A stretch of 64,000 nucleotides of DNA from Candidatus Tisiphia endosymbiont of Dascillus cervinus (GTDB lineage: Bacteria; Pseudomonadota; Alphaproteobacteria; Rickettsiales; Rickettsiaceae), in contig NZ_OZ032146.1 in the NCBI RefSeq assembly GCF_964026405.1, positions 806,001-870,000 on the forward strand, read 5' to 3'. Below the pieces are notes generated by a model. It ran no database searches. It was not told the DNA's origin and was given only the letters and a program-made list of their open reading frames with translations. Numbering within the stretch: position 1 is the first letter of the stretch; the number at the start of each line of letters is the position of its first letter. The position numbers and the translations under genes are program-made. This document shows positions 30,513-40,165 of this stretch, in pieces.

Positions 30513-32726
30513 TTAAGAAAATTTATTATTTCTAGGGAATCCACTAGGAGGGATTTTACCAACCGAACCTCGTCGTCCAAGAAATGGTAAAAGATCTTTC
30601 TCTACCCTAATCTTTTCTCCTACTTTCCAGCTTAGTCCTAAACTACTATCAAATATCTTGACATCCATAAGTTTAGCATTTTTGAACTTTTGTAGAATTA
30701 CCCCTTGTCCTCGTTTCATTATTGGTATTTCGTCTAGTTTAAATACTAGTAATTTCCGGTTCTCACCTATACAAGCTATACAATCACCTTCTACAGGCAC
30801 ACAAGCAATACAGGAATGATTTGCAGGAATTTGCATAATTTGCTTACCGAGTTTAGTTTGTGCTACTACCTCATCTGAATCAATAATAAATCCTTTACCA
30901 ATACTGCTTGCCAGTAAAAGTTTTTGGGTGGGCTTATAGACCAACATACTTACGATTTCTTCATTACCTATATCTATCATCAATTTTATAGATTCTCCAT
31001 TGCCTTTGCCTTTAAATATATTATCGGCTAGGATAGTGAAAAAACGCCCCGCTGCACTTAATATAAGAATTTTGTCAGTAGTATAGCCTTCTAGAATAAA
31101 ATTTTCTGCGTCTCCTTCCTTATATTTAACAGTTGATAAATCGTTATTATGACCTTTTAAAGAGCGAATCCACCCCATCTTGGAACATATTATGGTAAGA
31201 GGTTCTTTGGTTATAAAAGCTGAAATATCAACAATCTGAGCGACAATATTAGCTTCTTCAAAACTAGTTCGGCGTAACCCCAATTTAGTGCTAAAACCAA
31301 ACTTTGTTTGCACCATTTTAACTTCTTTCTTAACTATCTTTTTTAATTCACTCGGATCTTGTAGAATTTTCTGTAAATTCGCATGTTCTTTTTCGAGTAG
31401 ATTATGCTCGTTAATAATTTCTTGTTCTTCCAATTTTCTTAAAGATCGCAATCTTGTATTAAGAATTGCTTCAACTTGCACATCAGTTAAAGCAAACTTA
31501 GCTATCATTACTTGTTTAGGTTCATCTTCTTCACGAATAATTTTAATTATTTCATCCAAATTTAAGTAAGCTATTCTTAGACCTTTGAGAACTTCCAACC
31601 TATGTTCAATTTTGCCAATAAGAAATTTAGATCTGCGAGTAATAATATTTTGTCGGTGTAATAAAAACTCCTGCAATATTTCCAGTATATTAGCTACTTT
31701 AGGAATATTATTTGAACCTATAACATTCATATTAAGTTGAATTCTATTTTCTAGAACTGTTAATTTGAACAATGACTCCATAATTACATTAGGATCACAA
31801 TTACGATCCCTAGGTTCAATAATTAATCTTATATCTTCTGTAGATTCATCTCTAATATTGCTTATTAAAGGAATTTTTTTGTCTTTTAACAGTACAGCTA
31901 TTTGTTCGATAAGTTTAGATTTTTGTACTTGATAAGGTATTTCAGTAATTACTATCTGATATAAACCATAACTTAGGTCTTCCTTTGCCCATCTTGCTCT
32001 TACTCTAAAGCTCCCACGCCCTACGCTATAGGCTAGGCGGATTGAATCTATTCTATCAATAATTATTCCACCGGTTGGAAAGTCAGGGCCTTTGACAAAT
32101 TGCAAAATATCGTTAACATTTGATTGAGGATGGTCAATTAAATATATTAGTGCATCACATAATTCATGTAAATTATGTGGTGGTATACTGGTTGCCATTC
32201 CAACTGCTATACCTTCTGAACCATTAGCCAGTAAATTAGGAAACATAGCGGGCATAACTACCGGTTCGGTATCGGAATCATCATATGTAGCACGAAAATC
32301 GACAGTATCTTGATCTATATCTGACATTAATAAGGTACAAATTTCTGTCATTCTTGATTCTGTATAACGCATAGCTGCTGCGTTATCTCCATCAATAGAA
32401 CCAAAATTTCCTTGTCCATCAATTAGTGGATATCTGAGAGAAAAATTTTGTGCAAGACGTACTAATGTATCATACAGTGCAACGTCACTATGTGGGTGAT
32501 ATTTACCCATTACATCACCGACAACTCTTGCACATTTCTTATGGGCAGAGGTCGGTTCTAACTTTAGTTGGAGCATGCCATACAATAATCTGCGATGCAC
32601 TGGTTTTAATCCATCACGAACGTCTGGCAAGGATCTTGACATAATTGTTGATAAGGCATAAGAGAGGTAACGCTCTGATAATGCATTACCAAAGTCTATA
32701 TTTTCTATTTTAGCATCATCTATCAT
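30513..32726 (-). CDS. parC: DNA topoisomerase IV subunit A
   Basis: A 737-residue type IIA topoisomerase subunit that decatenates daughter chromosomes with ParE. The N-terminal breakage domain has [18 protein letters not shown] and the active-site Tyr in [17 protein letters not shown] (about residue 118). A long coiled-coil stretch follows ([20 protein letters not shown]), then a short C-terminal beta-propeller-like region. The length fits ParC rather than GyrA (usually over 850 residues). It lies 11 bp upstream of ctaB, so the two may be cotranscribed. Confidence 0.93.
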   Translation of the reverse strand: MIDDAKIENIDFGNALSERYLSYALSTIMSRSLPDVRDGLKPVHRRLLYGMLQLKLEPTSAHKKCARVVGDVMGKYHPHSDVALYDTLVRLAQNFSLRYPLIDGQGNFGSIDGDNAAAMRYTESRMTEICTLLMSDIDQDTVDFRATYDDSDTEPVVMPAMFPNLLANGSEGIAVGMATSIPPHNLHELCDALIYLIDHPQSNVNDILQFVKGPDFPTGGIIIDRIDSIRLAYSVGRGSFRVRARWAKEDLSYGLYQIVITEIPYQVQKSKLIEQIAVLLKDKKIPLISNIRDESTEDIRLIIEPRDRNCDPNVIMESLFKLTVLENRIQLNMNVIGSNNIPKVANILEILQEFLLHRQNIITRRSKFLIGKIEHRLEVLKGLRIAYLNLDEIIKIIREEDEPKQVMIAKFALTDVQVEAILNTRLRSLRKLEEQEIINEHNLLEKEHANLQKILQDPSELKKIVKKEVKMVQTKFGFSTKLGLRRTSFEEANIVAQIVDISAFITKEPLTIICSKMGWIRSLKGHNNDLSTVKYKEGDAENFILEGYTTDKILILSAAGRFFTILADNIFKGKGNGESIKLMIDIGNEEIVSMLVYKPTQKLLLASSIGKGFIIDSDEVVAQTKLGKQIMQIPANHSCIACVPVEGDCIACIGENRKLLVFKLDEIPIMKRGQGVILQKFKNAKLMDVKIFDSSLGLSWKVGEKIRVEKDLLPFLGRRGSVGKIPPSGFPRNNKFS

Positions 32727-33183
32727 ACAAAACTGTTTCTTATATTTATTCTGTGTTTAGTATAATATCCTAAATATATGCTAGCACTAATAGCAAAATG
32801 GTATTAAATAATAAAAATTATACTTTTTCTTTCATCAATATTTGAGGTTACTATAGGAATTATACCTTACTCTTGTACAAGGCACAATACTTTAAACCTC
32901 AGTTTTGGATTAAAATTAATCCGAAATTGAGGTTTTAAACAATAATAAAATTCACTTGTTTTTCAATATACAATCAGTTAGAGTCATAATTTATCATCAT
33001 TGAAGATGTTATAACCTCAGCATACGTAATGGAAGTTCATAAAAAATAGTAACTTAACATAAATTTTCATTCCAATTTCAGATTAATAAAATTAATCTGA
33101 AATTGAGGTTTATAAGTATCTTCGCTTTTTAAAATTATCTGATTCAGCATAGTCTGAGAGGATTCATATTTGGGTATATTGCT
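32727..33183. repeat. Intergenic palindromes and IS110-end relic
   Basis: No gene. The palindrome at 32891-32939 (tttaaacctcagttttggat and its complement) and a relative at 33072-33109 flank a segment at 33013-33080. That segment matches the 3' end and flank of the IS110 remnant at 44590-44670 in inverted orientation ('aacctcagcat.cgtaatggaag', then 'aacttaacataaattttcat'). It is also the unoccupied counterpart of the MITE-bearing site at 35649-35915. Confidence 0.7.
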
Positions 33184-34362
33184 ATGAAGTTATTGAGTCA
33201 ATTTTTCTTGATGTCACTATTATCGTTGTTACTAATTGGCTGCGGCAGTAACAGATGCAAAAATGTTCCACTCAGCTTGTTGTCTAAACAAAAGATATCC
33301 ACATCTCAAACCGATATAAAATACAGGCAATTGTATATTATGGGTGACAGTTTATCTGACACCGGAGCTTTCATTGGAACTCTTAACAATGCATTGAGCA
33401 TTATGCAACAAGACTTCCAAGCATTGAAGTGGATTAAGAAAATCTATTTTTCTCCACCATTCTATAAAGGAGTATCCTTTAGTGATGGTCCAGTAGCTGT
33501 TGAATATGTAGCTGCGGGGTTAGGTCTACCGATAACAGCTGGTTGGAGTTTTAACATAACACCAGAATTTAAACAATGGATTGTACAGCAAAAATCTAAA
33601 GAATTATCAATACCAGTTGAACAGATTTTGCAAAAAGAACGTTTAAGAAGTACGACGACTTATACTCTACATGATCAAATTGGTACCAATTATGCTGTTT
33701 CAAATGGGCATCTGTTGGTAATGACTTACCATATATCCTATTATTTAATCAGTTTCAGTTAAAGAATCAATTTAATACCCTTATTAGACATCATCCAGAT
33801 ATTGGAGAAGACGACTTATTTATAATCATGATTGGTAGAAATGATGTTATGGCAGCCGTTTTTTCTAAAGATGCTGTTGGAATAATTAATGAGAGTATTA
33901 CTGAAATATCTAATGTCCTTGAGCTTCTAGCAAAAAGAAATGTCAAACATATAGTCGTGGGTAATGTGCCAGATATAGGATTGATCCCGGCTTTTATCAA
34001 TACCAATAAACAATTAGTGGCTACACAATTAACGCAGGATTTTAATCAAAAGTTAAATGATAAAATAGAGAACTTTAGAAAAATGTATCCAGAAATTGAT
34101 ATAAGACTATTTGATATAAATAATACGTTAAAGAATGTGATCATTGATTACAAGAAAAAAGGGAAGAATATCTCCAAGGCTTGCGTTTCGGATATAGCTG
34201 ATCATCAAAATCTTATGACATTACTAGAGTTAATATTAACAGGAGAGTTGAGAGCTACATATAATCCCCCATGTAGTAAGTATGAGATTTGCAACTATCT
34301 GTTCTTTGATTATTTTCACCCATCTGCATTGGTTCATAAGACAGCAGGTGATACCTTATATA

Positions 34363-35348
34363 ACCCCAGTTGCCAATTAATTTTGTATATCAAAAAGTTC
34401 TATAGGAAGCAAAGTTTTGATAGAAGGTTTGTTTTCTAGCAACTGATAATTGATTAGGCAGGATAGCATATGACTAAATGCATTTGTAACTGATCTATGT
34501 CTAGAATGCTCTAACTTATCAAGAAATTTAAGTTTGCCTATTACGGTTTCTATCAGAGTTCTTTTGAGCAACATAACCTTATCTATAATAGGGATTAATA
34601 TATTTTTCATATTCTTTTTAACCCGAGTAATAAGTTGGATGCCTTTGTCATACAAATCATCAAATAATTCTTTAGATATATAACCGCGATCGCCAAAAAC
34701 TTTGCCATATATACCAAATATCATTCCTTTAAGTCCTTTCCTATCATCCTTATTACCACTGCTGAAAGATACCTTTATCAGATTACCTTCGGAATCTATG
34801 ATTAAATGTAACTTTAGTCCATAAAACCACCCCTTAGTGGTTTTTCCTCTTGCCGCTATTCCTTTAAAAACCTTATGTGAACTTATACGATAATTCTTAC
34901 ATACGGCTATACCTGTAGCATCTACAAAAGACAGACCTGTGCATTCAGCAAGCAAATGATTCAGTAATATTGCTAAATAAGGCATACTTCTACCTATCAA
35001 TTTAGTAAAATGTTCATAACTAACAAGTTTAAAATCTTCTGTATAATTATGTAAGATTACTTGTTTGTAATAATGCTTAAAACAATCACAATATGAATCA
35101 TAGTAACCAATTAATATGGTTAATACTTCGCTTATTGATAAATAATTACTTACACCAGGTTTAAATTTACTACTATTAATTGTAGGCAAATTATTTTCCA
35201 AATTCTTTATAAAATCGTCGACAAAACAGTAAATTGCGGTAAAATCTTTTTTCATAGGTTATTTTGTTATTGGTTGAAAAAGATAAAATAACCTATGTCC
35301 CTTTTAAAATCTACCTTTCATCTCTCCTATTTAATTGGCAACTGGGGT
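34363..35348 (-). mobile_element. IS982-family insertion sequence (986 bp)
   Basis: Terminal inverted repeats accccagttgccaattaa, flanked by the direct repeat tatata (34357-34362 and 35349-35354). It encodes one intact transposase on the minus strand. Its ends differ by one base in 18 from those of the 197-bp MITE family, so it is the obvious candidate to mobilise the MITE. Confidence 0.92.
34377..35255 (-). CDS. IS982-family transposase
   Basis: A 292-residue DDE transposase. The segment FVDATGIAVCKNYRISSHKV, then FKGIAARGKTTKGWFYGLKL and HLIIDSEG, is typical of IS982. The first catalytic Asp is in FVDATG. The second is in VFGDRGYIS. The Glu is likely in LKRTLIETVIGKLK. The frame is intact and the terminal repeats are complete, so the element could be active. 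Confidence 0.9.
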   Translation of the reverse strand: MKKDFTAIYCFVDDFIKNLENNLPTINSSKFKPGVSNYLSISEVLTILIGYYDSYCDCFKHYYKQVILHNYTEDFKLVSYEHFTKLIGRSMPYLAILLNHLLAECTGLSFVDATGIAVCKNYRISSHKVFKGIAARGKTTKGWFYGLKLHLIIDSEGNLIKVSFSSGNKDDRKGLKGMIFGIYGKVFGDRGYISKELFDDLYDKGIQLITRVKKNMKNILIPIIDKVMLLKRTLIETVIGKLKFLDKLEHSRHRSVTNAFSHMLSCLINYQLLENKPSIKTLLPIELFDIQN

Positions 35349-35476
35349 TATATAATCTTATAGTTAATCCAGAAAAGTTTAGATAGAGCTTCCGTAATGG
35401 CATTTCTTAACTTATCAAATTTTTTAATAATTTTTCTTGAATAGCAGGGGATTATATTGGGTAAATCGGGAAGAGT

Positions 35477-35603
35477 ATACTCTTCTGCCTTAAAAAATTA
35501 GTTTTTGACAATATCAGGGATTCGCATAATCACATACCTCATGTACGCTGCGTATGTTCGTCCCTCGTTTTCAAATCCAATTCGTAGGATCATTCGAGTA
35601 TAC
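35477..35603 (-). repeat. RepC palindromic element, copy 2
   Basis: About 127 bp with ends 'atactcttctgccttaaaaa' and 'tccaattcgtaggatcattc' then gagtatac. It matches copies at 2771-2896 and 52510-52636. It is more diverged in its centre. Confidence 0.7.
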
Positions 35604-35692
35604 TGCTATGATTTCAAGAGTTGGCTAGATGATAGTATAACTTCAAGAAACCTCAGCATTCGTAATGGAAGTCAATAAAAAATAGTAACTTA

Positions 35693-35889
35693 ACCCGAGT
35701 TGCCAATTAATTATACTGGCAAAAGCTATATTTAACGCTGGTTTCATGTGAGGCTCGATACTAAAACATTTTTAATACAAACATATTTCTAAAAAATATA
35801 GTTTTTATTAAGTGTTTTAATGTTACAAATTAACTTCAAATGTTCATAAAACCTAGCTCTGCTCTTATAAATTAATTGGCAACTCGGGT
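35693..35889 (+). mobile_element. 197-bp IS982-type MITE, copy 2
   Basis: Flanked by the 7-bp direct repeat taactta (35686-35692 and 35890-35896). Its sequence appears identical to copies 1 and 3. The host sequence is a repeat whose empty version is preserved at 33013-33080, where a single taactta is present. Confidence 0.94.
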
Positions 35890-35968
35890 TAACTTAACAT
35901 AAATTTTCATTCCAACTTCGGATTAATAAAATTAATCCGAAATTGAGGTGATTAAATAATTTCTTACT

Positions 35969-36120
35969 GTATACTCGGTGAACTTCAAGAATTGGCGTCG
36001 TCGTGTCAAAATCTGTGCTGCTCCGTTACTCATGTACGCCTAGCAGATCGACTTTGACACTCATAGCTCTTCTTGAAGTTGACCTTCGTCTACCCAACTC
36101 TTGAAATCACAGCAGTATAC
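35969..36120 (+). repeat. RepD palindromic element overlapping the midA 3' end
   Basis: The ends gtatactcggtgaacttcaa and (reverse complement) gtatactgctgtgatttcaa form an imperfect terminal inverted repeat. Another full copy is at about 44030-44155. Solo ends occur near 35597-35626 and 20662-20690. The C-terminal residues and stop codon of the midA-like gene lie inside it. Confidence 0.7.
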
Positions 36121-37188
36121 AAGGCACAATACTTTAAACAATAGTCCCATTTTATTGAGAGCGATTAGCCTATCAACTTGTTTTGCTATTATATTTGCTT
36201 CTATAGTAGGTAATTTACTTTGTAAAAGTTGACTTCGTAATAATATACCATTACTAATTAAAAAATCACGTTGAGTTATTGAGCCATGAACATTTATTCC
36301 TATATTTTTTCCTACTGTTTTTAGGGCATAAAAGTCAACCTGTGCTGATAAATCAGCTTCCCCTAAAGTTTCAAGCAGAGGATAATATTTATGATTTTTT
36401 ATTGCTTGTAAAGTAGGATTATATTGATTACGTGTCCTTTTTATTGGATCTATATCATAACCATAATCGATAACCAAGCTCGCCCCACCAAATTTCATGA
36501 TATGCTTGCTGATAAATTTTATGATTTCTAATGATTTGGGTGATTCTTCTATTACTGCTCCATCATGTGCATTTAAGTGTTCTTGCAGTAGATAGCGTTG
36601 CAATTCCTTACTAACTTCTATTTTATCGAATTTAATTTTACCATCGGCTGGGTCAATAATAAGTGTTGATTCATACCAAAGTTCTTTGGTTTTAACATAT
36701 TGCTTAATTGGCATAGCATCAAAAAATTCGTTAGCTATTATAATAGAAGGAATTTTAGAGATATATTGTACTGCTGTATGGTGTTTGATAGGTAAACCTA
36801 CCATCTTTAGGTTTGCTTGTTGTTTCTTGATAAAATGGGGATTAATATCAATCAATTCTATTGAGAGAGATTGGTAAAATTCTGGAACTAATTTAGCAAC
36901 ATTGAGCAAATCCCGCATTAATACTCCTTGCCCAGGACCTAACTCAACTAAATTAGTTTTTTGAGGACAACCCATTTTATACCATTGGTCAATAACCCAT
37001 AAAGCTATCATTTCACCAAAAAGCTGAGAGATTTCTGGAGATGTCGTAAAATCTCCTAAGCAACCTAATTTATTCTGTTTTTGATAATAGGAAGAAGGGG
37101 ATACAGATGTTACTTGGAGCATCATTTCATCAAGCTTAATACTACCATTCTGTTCAATAAGCTTTCTTATTTTGGAGTTGATTGGCAT
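36061..37188 (-). CDS. MidA/NDUFAF7-family SAM-dependent methyltransferase
   Basis: A 375-residue class I methyltransferase. The SAM-binding motif is [20 protein letters not shown] (about residues 78-97), followed by [13 protein letters not shown], and the family start [20 protein letters not shown] is clear. In mitochondria the homologue NDUFAF7 methylates a complex I subunit arginine; a similar role is plausible here but unproven. It overlaps lgt by 22 bp. About the last 20 residues ([18 protein letters not shown]) are encoded by the RepD repeat and probably replace the native C-terminus. Confidence 0.87.
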   Translation of the reverse strand: MPINSKIRKLIEQNGSIKLDEMMLQVTSVSPSSYYQKQNKLGCLGDFTTSPEISQLFGEMIALWVIDQWYKMGCPQKTNLVELGPGQGVLMRDLLNVAKLVPEFYQSLSIELIDINPHFIKKQQANLKMVGLPIKHHTAVQYISKIPSIIIANEFFDAMPIKQYVKTKELWYESTLIIDPADGKIKFDKIEVSKELQRYLLQEHLNAHDGAVIEESPKSLEIIKFISKHIMKFGGASLVIDYGYDIDPIKRTRNQYNPTLQAIKNHKYYPLLETLGEADLSAQVDFYALKTVGKNIGINVHGSITQRDFLISNGILLRSQLLQSKLPTIEANIIAKQVDRLIALNKMGLLFKVLCLVYCCDFKSWVDEGQLQEEL

Positions 37189-37958
37189 TTAATTTGTATT
37201 ATTAAATAAATTCCTACTATTAGCATAGGTAATGATAAAATTTGCCCCATAGTTAAATTATTAAAAATAAATCCTATGTGGAAATCTGGTTCACGAAATA
37301 TTTCTATAATAATTCGAAATACTGAATATACTATTAAAGATATAGCTAAATTCAAACCATGGATCTTTATAGTTTTGTATTTAAAAGTGGCATAAGCTAG
37401 AATTAAGCATAATATAACTCCTTCGAAAAATGTTTCATAAAGTTGGCTGGGGTGTCTTATTTGTAGATCACTATTTGGAAAAATCATTCCCCAAGGCATT
37501 GTAGTCACTCTGCCATATAATTCCCCATTAATAAAATTGGTTATTCTACCTAAAAATACACCGATAGAACCAACTGTAGCTAATATATCACATAGCAATA
37601 AGAAGTTAATTTTGTACTTATGGCAGAAAAAATAACTAAATATGATTAAGCCAATCATCCCACCATGAAATGACATACCGCCTTCATAAGTCTTGAAAAT
37701 AAGAATAGGATTAGAAAGATATTTAATCGGATCATATAGTAACACATAGCCCAATCTTCCACCTATTACGATACCAAGAATAGCCCAAGTAACAAAATTT
37801 TCTAAGTTTGCAGCAGTAACACCAATTTTAAATTTTTTTATAATTTTATAAGCATAGAACCACCCAGCTAATATACCAAAAACGTAAGCCATGGAATACC
37901 AATAAACGCTAAATGGTCCAATAGAGAAAATAACAGGATTGATATTTGGAAAGGTCAT
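37167..37958 (-). CDS. lgt: Prolipoprotein diacylglyceryl transferase
   Basis: A polytopic enzyme that transfers diacylglycerol to the lipobox Cys of prolipoproteins. The Lgt signature [16 protein letters not shown] is present, with [19 protein letters not shown] upstream and several membrane helices. I chose [14 protein letters not shown] at 37958 as the start. The longer frame to 38012 adds residues unlike the family. It overlaps the midA-like gene by 22 bp, so the two are coupled. Its substrates include Pal in this window. Confidence 0.94.
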   Translation of the reverse strand: MTFPNINPVIFSIGPFSVYWYSMAYVFGILAGWFYAYKIIKKFKIGVTAANLENFVTWAILGIVIGGRLGYVLLYDPIKYLSNPILIFKTYEGGMSFHGGMIGLIIFSYFFCHKYKINFLLLCDILATVGSIGVFLGRITNFINGELYGRVTTMPWGMIFPNSDLQIRHPSQLYETFFEGVILCLILAYATFKYKTIKIHGLNLAISLIVYSVFRIIIEIFREPDFHIGFIFNNLTMGQILSLPMLIVGIYLIIQIKCQSTPK

Positions 37959-38185
37959 ACGGTTATTATATACGCAAGCTTTATCGATTGCAAGCAATCG
38001 GAGAAGAAACATTAACTACCACTTAAATAGATATTATATTTAGTCAAATATAATATCTTTTATAAAAGATTCATAATAATGCTTAGTGTACATTATAATT
38101 ATTGTATACTATAAGAATTAGGTAGAAAAATAATTATTCTTATACCAAATTAATGTTATCTATTCTTTAACAAAAAGGTTGTTTT

Positions 38186-39352
38186 ATGACAGTACAATAT
38201 TTATTAGCTCTTTATCATAAATATGATCAAGAAATTTTAATGTTAATCATTATGATAGCTTCGATCATTCCATTGATTATTTTTATTAAAAAAATAATAT
38301 TTTCAATGATCAAAAAATATATTGATCAATGGCATCATGATTATGAAAAAATATTTAAAAAATATTCTATATACACCTATTTATTACATACATTACTAGC
38401 TTTATACATTATATTCTGGTGCAATATCTTACAACCACCTCCTACTTTATCTTGGATAATTAGCATCAAGAATATTGCGATAATCCTCTATACAGGCGGT
38501 TTCGTTACAATGCTAATCTTATCTCTTATCGATGCTTTTGCAGATATTTATCGAAACAGACTAACAATTTCTATCCAATCCTATTTAAGTTTATACACTC
38601 AAATATTGAAAATATTTATTATTTCTATTGCTACCATTATAATTATTTCCAGTATTCCAAATGTTTCCCTTAGTGCATTTTTTACTAGCTTAGGAGCAGC
38701 AGCAGCGTTGTTAACCTTTCTATTTAAGGATACTGTTGTGGCTTTGATATCAAGCTTACAGCTAATTTCGCAGGATATAATACGAATTGGCGATTTTGTT
38801 AGTATTAGCCAGTATAATGTTGAAGGTACTGTAGAGAAAATTACTATTACATCCGTTAAAATTAGGAATAGTGATCAAACTATTTCGACAATACCCACTT
38901 CTAGTCTTTTAACAACTAATGTAGTAAACTCGCGAGGTATAAGTGACTCAATGGCAAGAAAAATCCAGGGACCAATCTGTATTGACATAAATACTATTGT
39001 ATTGCTCTCAACTGTATCTTTTATACAAGAATTGAAAAAATCATCATATTTGACAAAAGAAGCAATGGATAAAGTGAGTTTGGAACAGCTAGGTGACTAT
39101 GTAACAAATATCAAGATATTTAGATTATATGTAAAAGAATATTTGAGAAATCACCCCATGATATATCAACAAGATTTTACATTTCTAGTACGTCAGCTGC
39201 CTGCAACTCCTAATGGCTTACCAATAGAGTTATATGTCTTTACTCATGAAATAAGGAAGGGTATATATGAAGATATTCAATCAGATATTTTTGATCATTT
39301 GTTTGCAGTGCTACCTGAATTCAAATTAAAAATATTTCAAAATAGTAATTAA
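38186..39352 (+). CDS. MscS-family mechanosensitive channel
   Basis: A 388-residue membrane protein with four to five helices. The pore-lining helix region SLSAFFTSLGAAAALLTFLF precedes the conserved beta domain ISQDIIRIGDFVSISQYNVE then GTVEKITITSVKIRNSDQTI. It probably releases solutes on hypo-osmotic shock. A sequence cctttttgtt-like spacer and the ATG at 38186 give a normal start. It lies 16 bp upstream of the class II aldolase gene, on the same strand. Confidence 0.9.
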   Translation: MTVQYLLALYHKYDQEILMLIIMIASIIPLIIFIKKIIFSMIKKYIDQWHHDYEKIFKKYSIYTYLLHTLLALYIIFWCNILQPPPTLSWIISIKNIAIILYTGGFVTMLILSLIDAFADIYRNRLTISIQSYLSLYTQILKIFIISIATIIIISSIPNVSLSAFFTSLGAAAALLTFLFKDTVVALISSLQLISQDIIRIGDFVSISQYNVEGTVEKITITSVKIRNSDQTISTIPTSSLLTTNVVNSRGISDSMARKIQGPICIDINTIVLLSTVSFIQELKKSSYLTKEAMDKVSLEQLGDYVTNIKIFRLYVKEYLRNHPMIYQQDFTFLVRQLPATPNGLPIELYVFTHEIRKGIYEDIQSDIFDHLFAVLPEFKLKIFQNSN

Positions 39353-39368
39353 CTAAAATGATATAATA

Positions 39369-40019
39369 ATGACTTTAGAGATCAAATCTAATTTAACTTC
39401 TGCCTACCAAATTCTTGCAATTTTGGGCTTAGATGATCATACATATACTCATCTATCGGCAAGACCTAAAGGAGCTGATTTTTACTATATTTATCCTTTT
39501 GGCTTAAGGTTTGAGGAAGTAACTAGCGATAATTTACTGCAAGTTAGTTTGGATGGAACAGTTTTAGAGGGTAGCGAATATAGTTACAATGAAACCGGCT
39601 ACGTCACTCACGGTAATATCTATAAAACAAGAGAGGATATTTCATCTATCTTTCATTTGCATACTCCCGCAACTGTTGCTGTATCATCTATGCGAGTAGG
39701 ATTAATGCCAATAAGTCAGTGGGCACTGCATTTTTATGAAAGACTATCTTATCATGAATATAACTCTCTTATACTTACGTCTAATCACAGTAATAAAATG
39801 CTTGATGATCTTGGGAAAAATTATGTTATGTTTCTACGTAATCACGGAATATTAGTATGTGGTAGGACAATACATGAAGCTATGTTTTATACTTATCATT
39901 TAGAGCAAGCATGTAAAACCCAATGTTTAGCATGTTCCACAAATCAGGAGTTAATCATACCATCTCAAGAAACTTGTAGAAAATCGGTACAAGATTTATT
40001 ATCTTTGAAGAAGATTTAG
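39369..40019 (+). CDS. Class II aldolase/adducin-family protein
   Basis: A 216-residue metal-dependent aldolase-fold protein. Zinc-ligand motifs are the [13 protein letters not shown] segment (about residues 97-109) and [20 protein letters not shown] (His near 158). The N-terminal [14 protein letters not shown] resembles the GxxGN(I/L)S region of the family with the Gly/Asn altered. The substrate cannot be assigned. It follows the MscS gene closely. Confidence 0.87.
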   Translation: MTLEIKSNLTSAYQILAILGLDDHTYTHLSARPKGADFYYIYPFGLRFEEVTSDNLLQVSLDGTVLEGSEYSYNETGYVTHGNIYKTREDISSIFHLHTPATVAVSSMRVGLMPISQWALHFYERLSYHEYNSLILTSNHSNKMLDDLGKNYVMFLRNHGILVCGRTIHEAMFYTYHLEQACKTQCLACSTNQELIIPSQETCRKSVQDLLSLKKI

Positions 40020-40130
40020 GTAAACGTGACTGGATTGCTTGGCTTAACTTACTTAAGACGGTTTGCGGTAAGCAATAGACTTCTTTCGATGATTTAATTG
40101 ATCAAATTAAAATTGACAGTAAAGGTATAG

Positions 40131-40153
40131 TATACTCAAATGATTTGAGTATA
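40131..40153. terminator. Hairpin between convergent genes
   Basis: A near-perfect palindrome, tatactcaaa...tttgagtata, lies between the aldolase gene (+) and the restriction-modification pseudogene (-). A bidirectional terminator is plausible. The arms resemble solo ends of the RepC/RepD repeats. Confidence 0.6.
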
Positions 40154-40165
40154 GTGTTATTCTCT

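Larger units (their letters stand above)
33184..35386 (+). pseudogene. GDSL/SGNH lipoprotein, frameshifted and IS982-disrupted
   Basis: The N-terminus MKLLSQFFLMSLLSLLLIGC is a lipoprotein signal ending in a lipobox (LIGC). Block I is YIMGDSLSDTGAF (catalytic Ser). The frame breaks at about 33702-33706, where NYAVSNG is followed in the other frame by SVGNDLPYI. The expected aatgggGcatct has lost one G of a run. Block III GRNDVM and block V FFDYFHPSALVHK (catalytic Asp/His) follow in the second frame. IS982 then interrupts the end. Joining across the IS gives DTLYN then LIVNPEKFR and a stop at 35386. It was probably a secreted esterase or lipase. Confidence 0.88.
35387..36060. repeat. Nested repeat region between IS982 and midA
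   Basis: No gene is present. The order is: RepC copy (35477-35603); half RepD end (about 35597-35626); IS110-end relic (from 35649) split by MITE copy 2 (35693-35889); the palindrome 35912-35948; and a RepD element (about 35969-36120) that runs into the 3' end of midA. It is a good example of repeats inserted into repeats. Confidence 0.75.
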
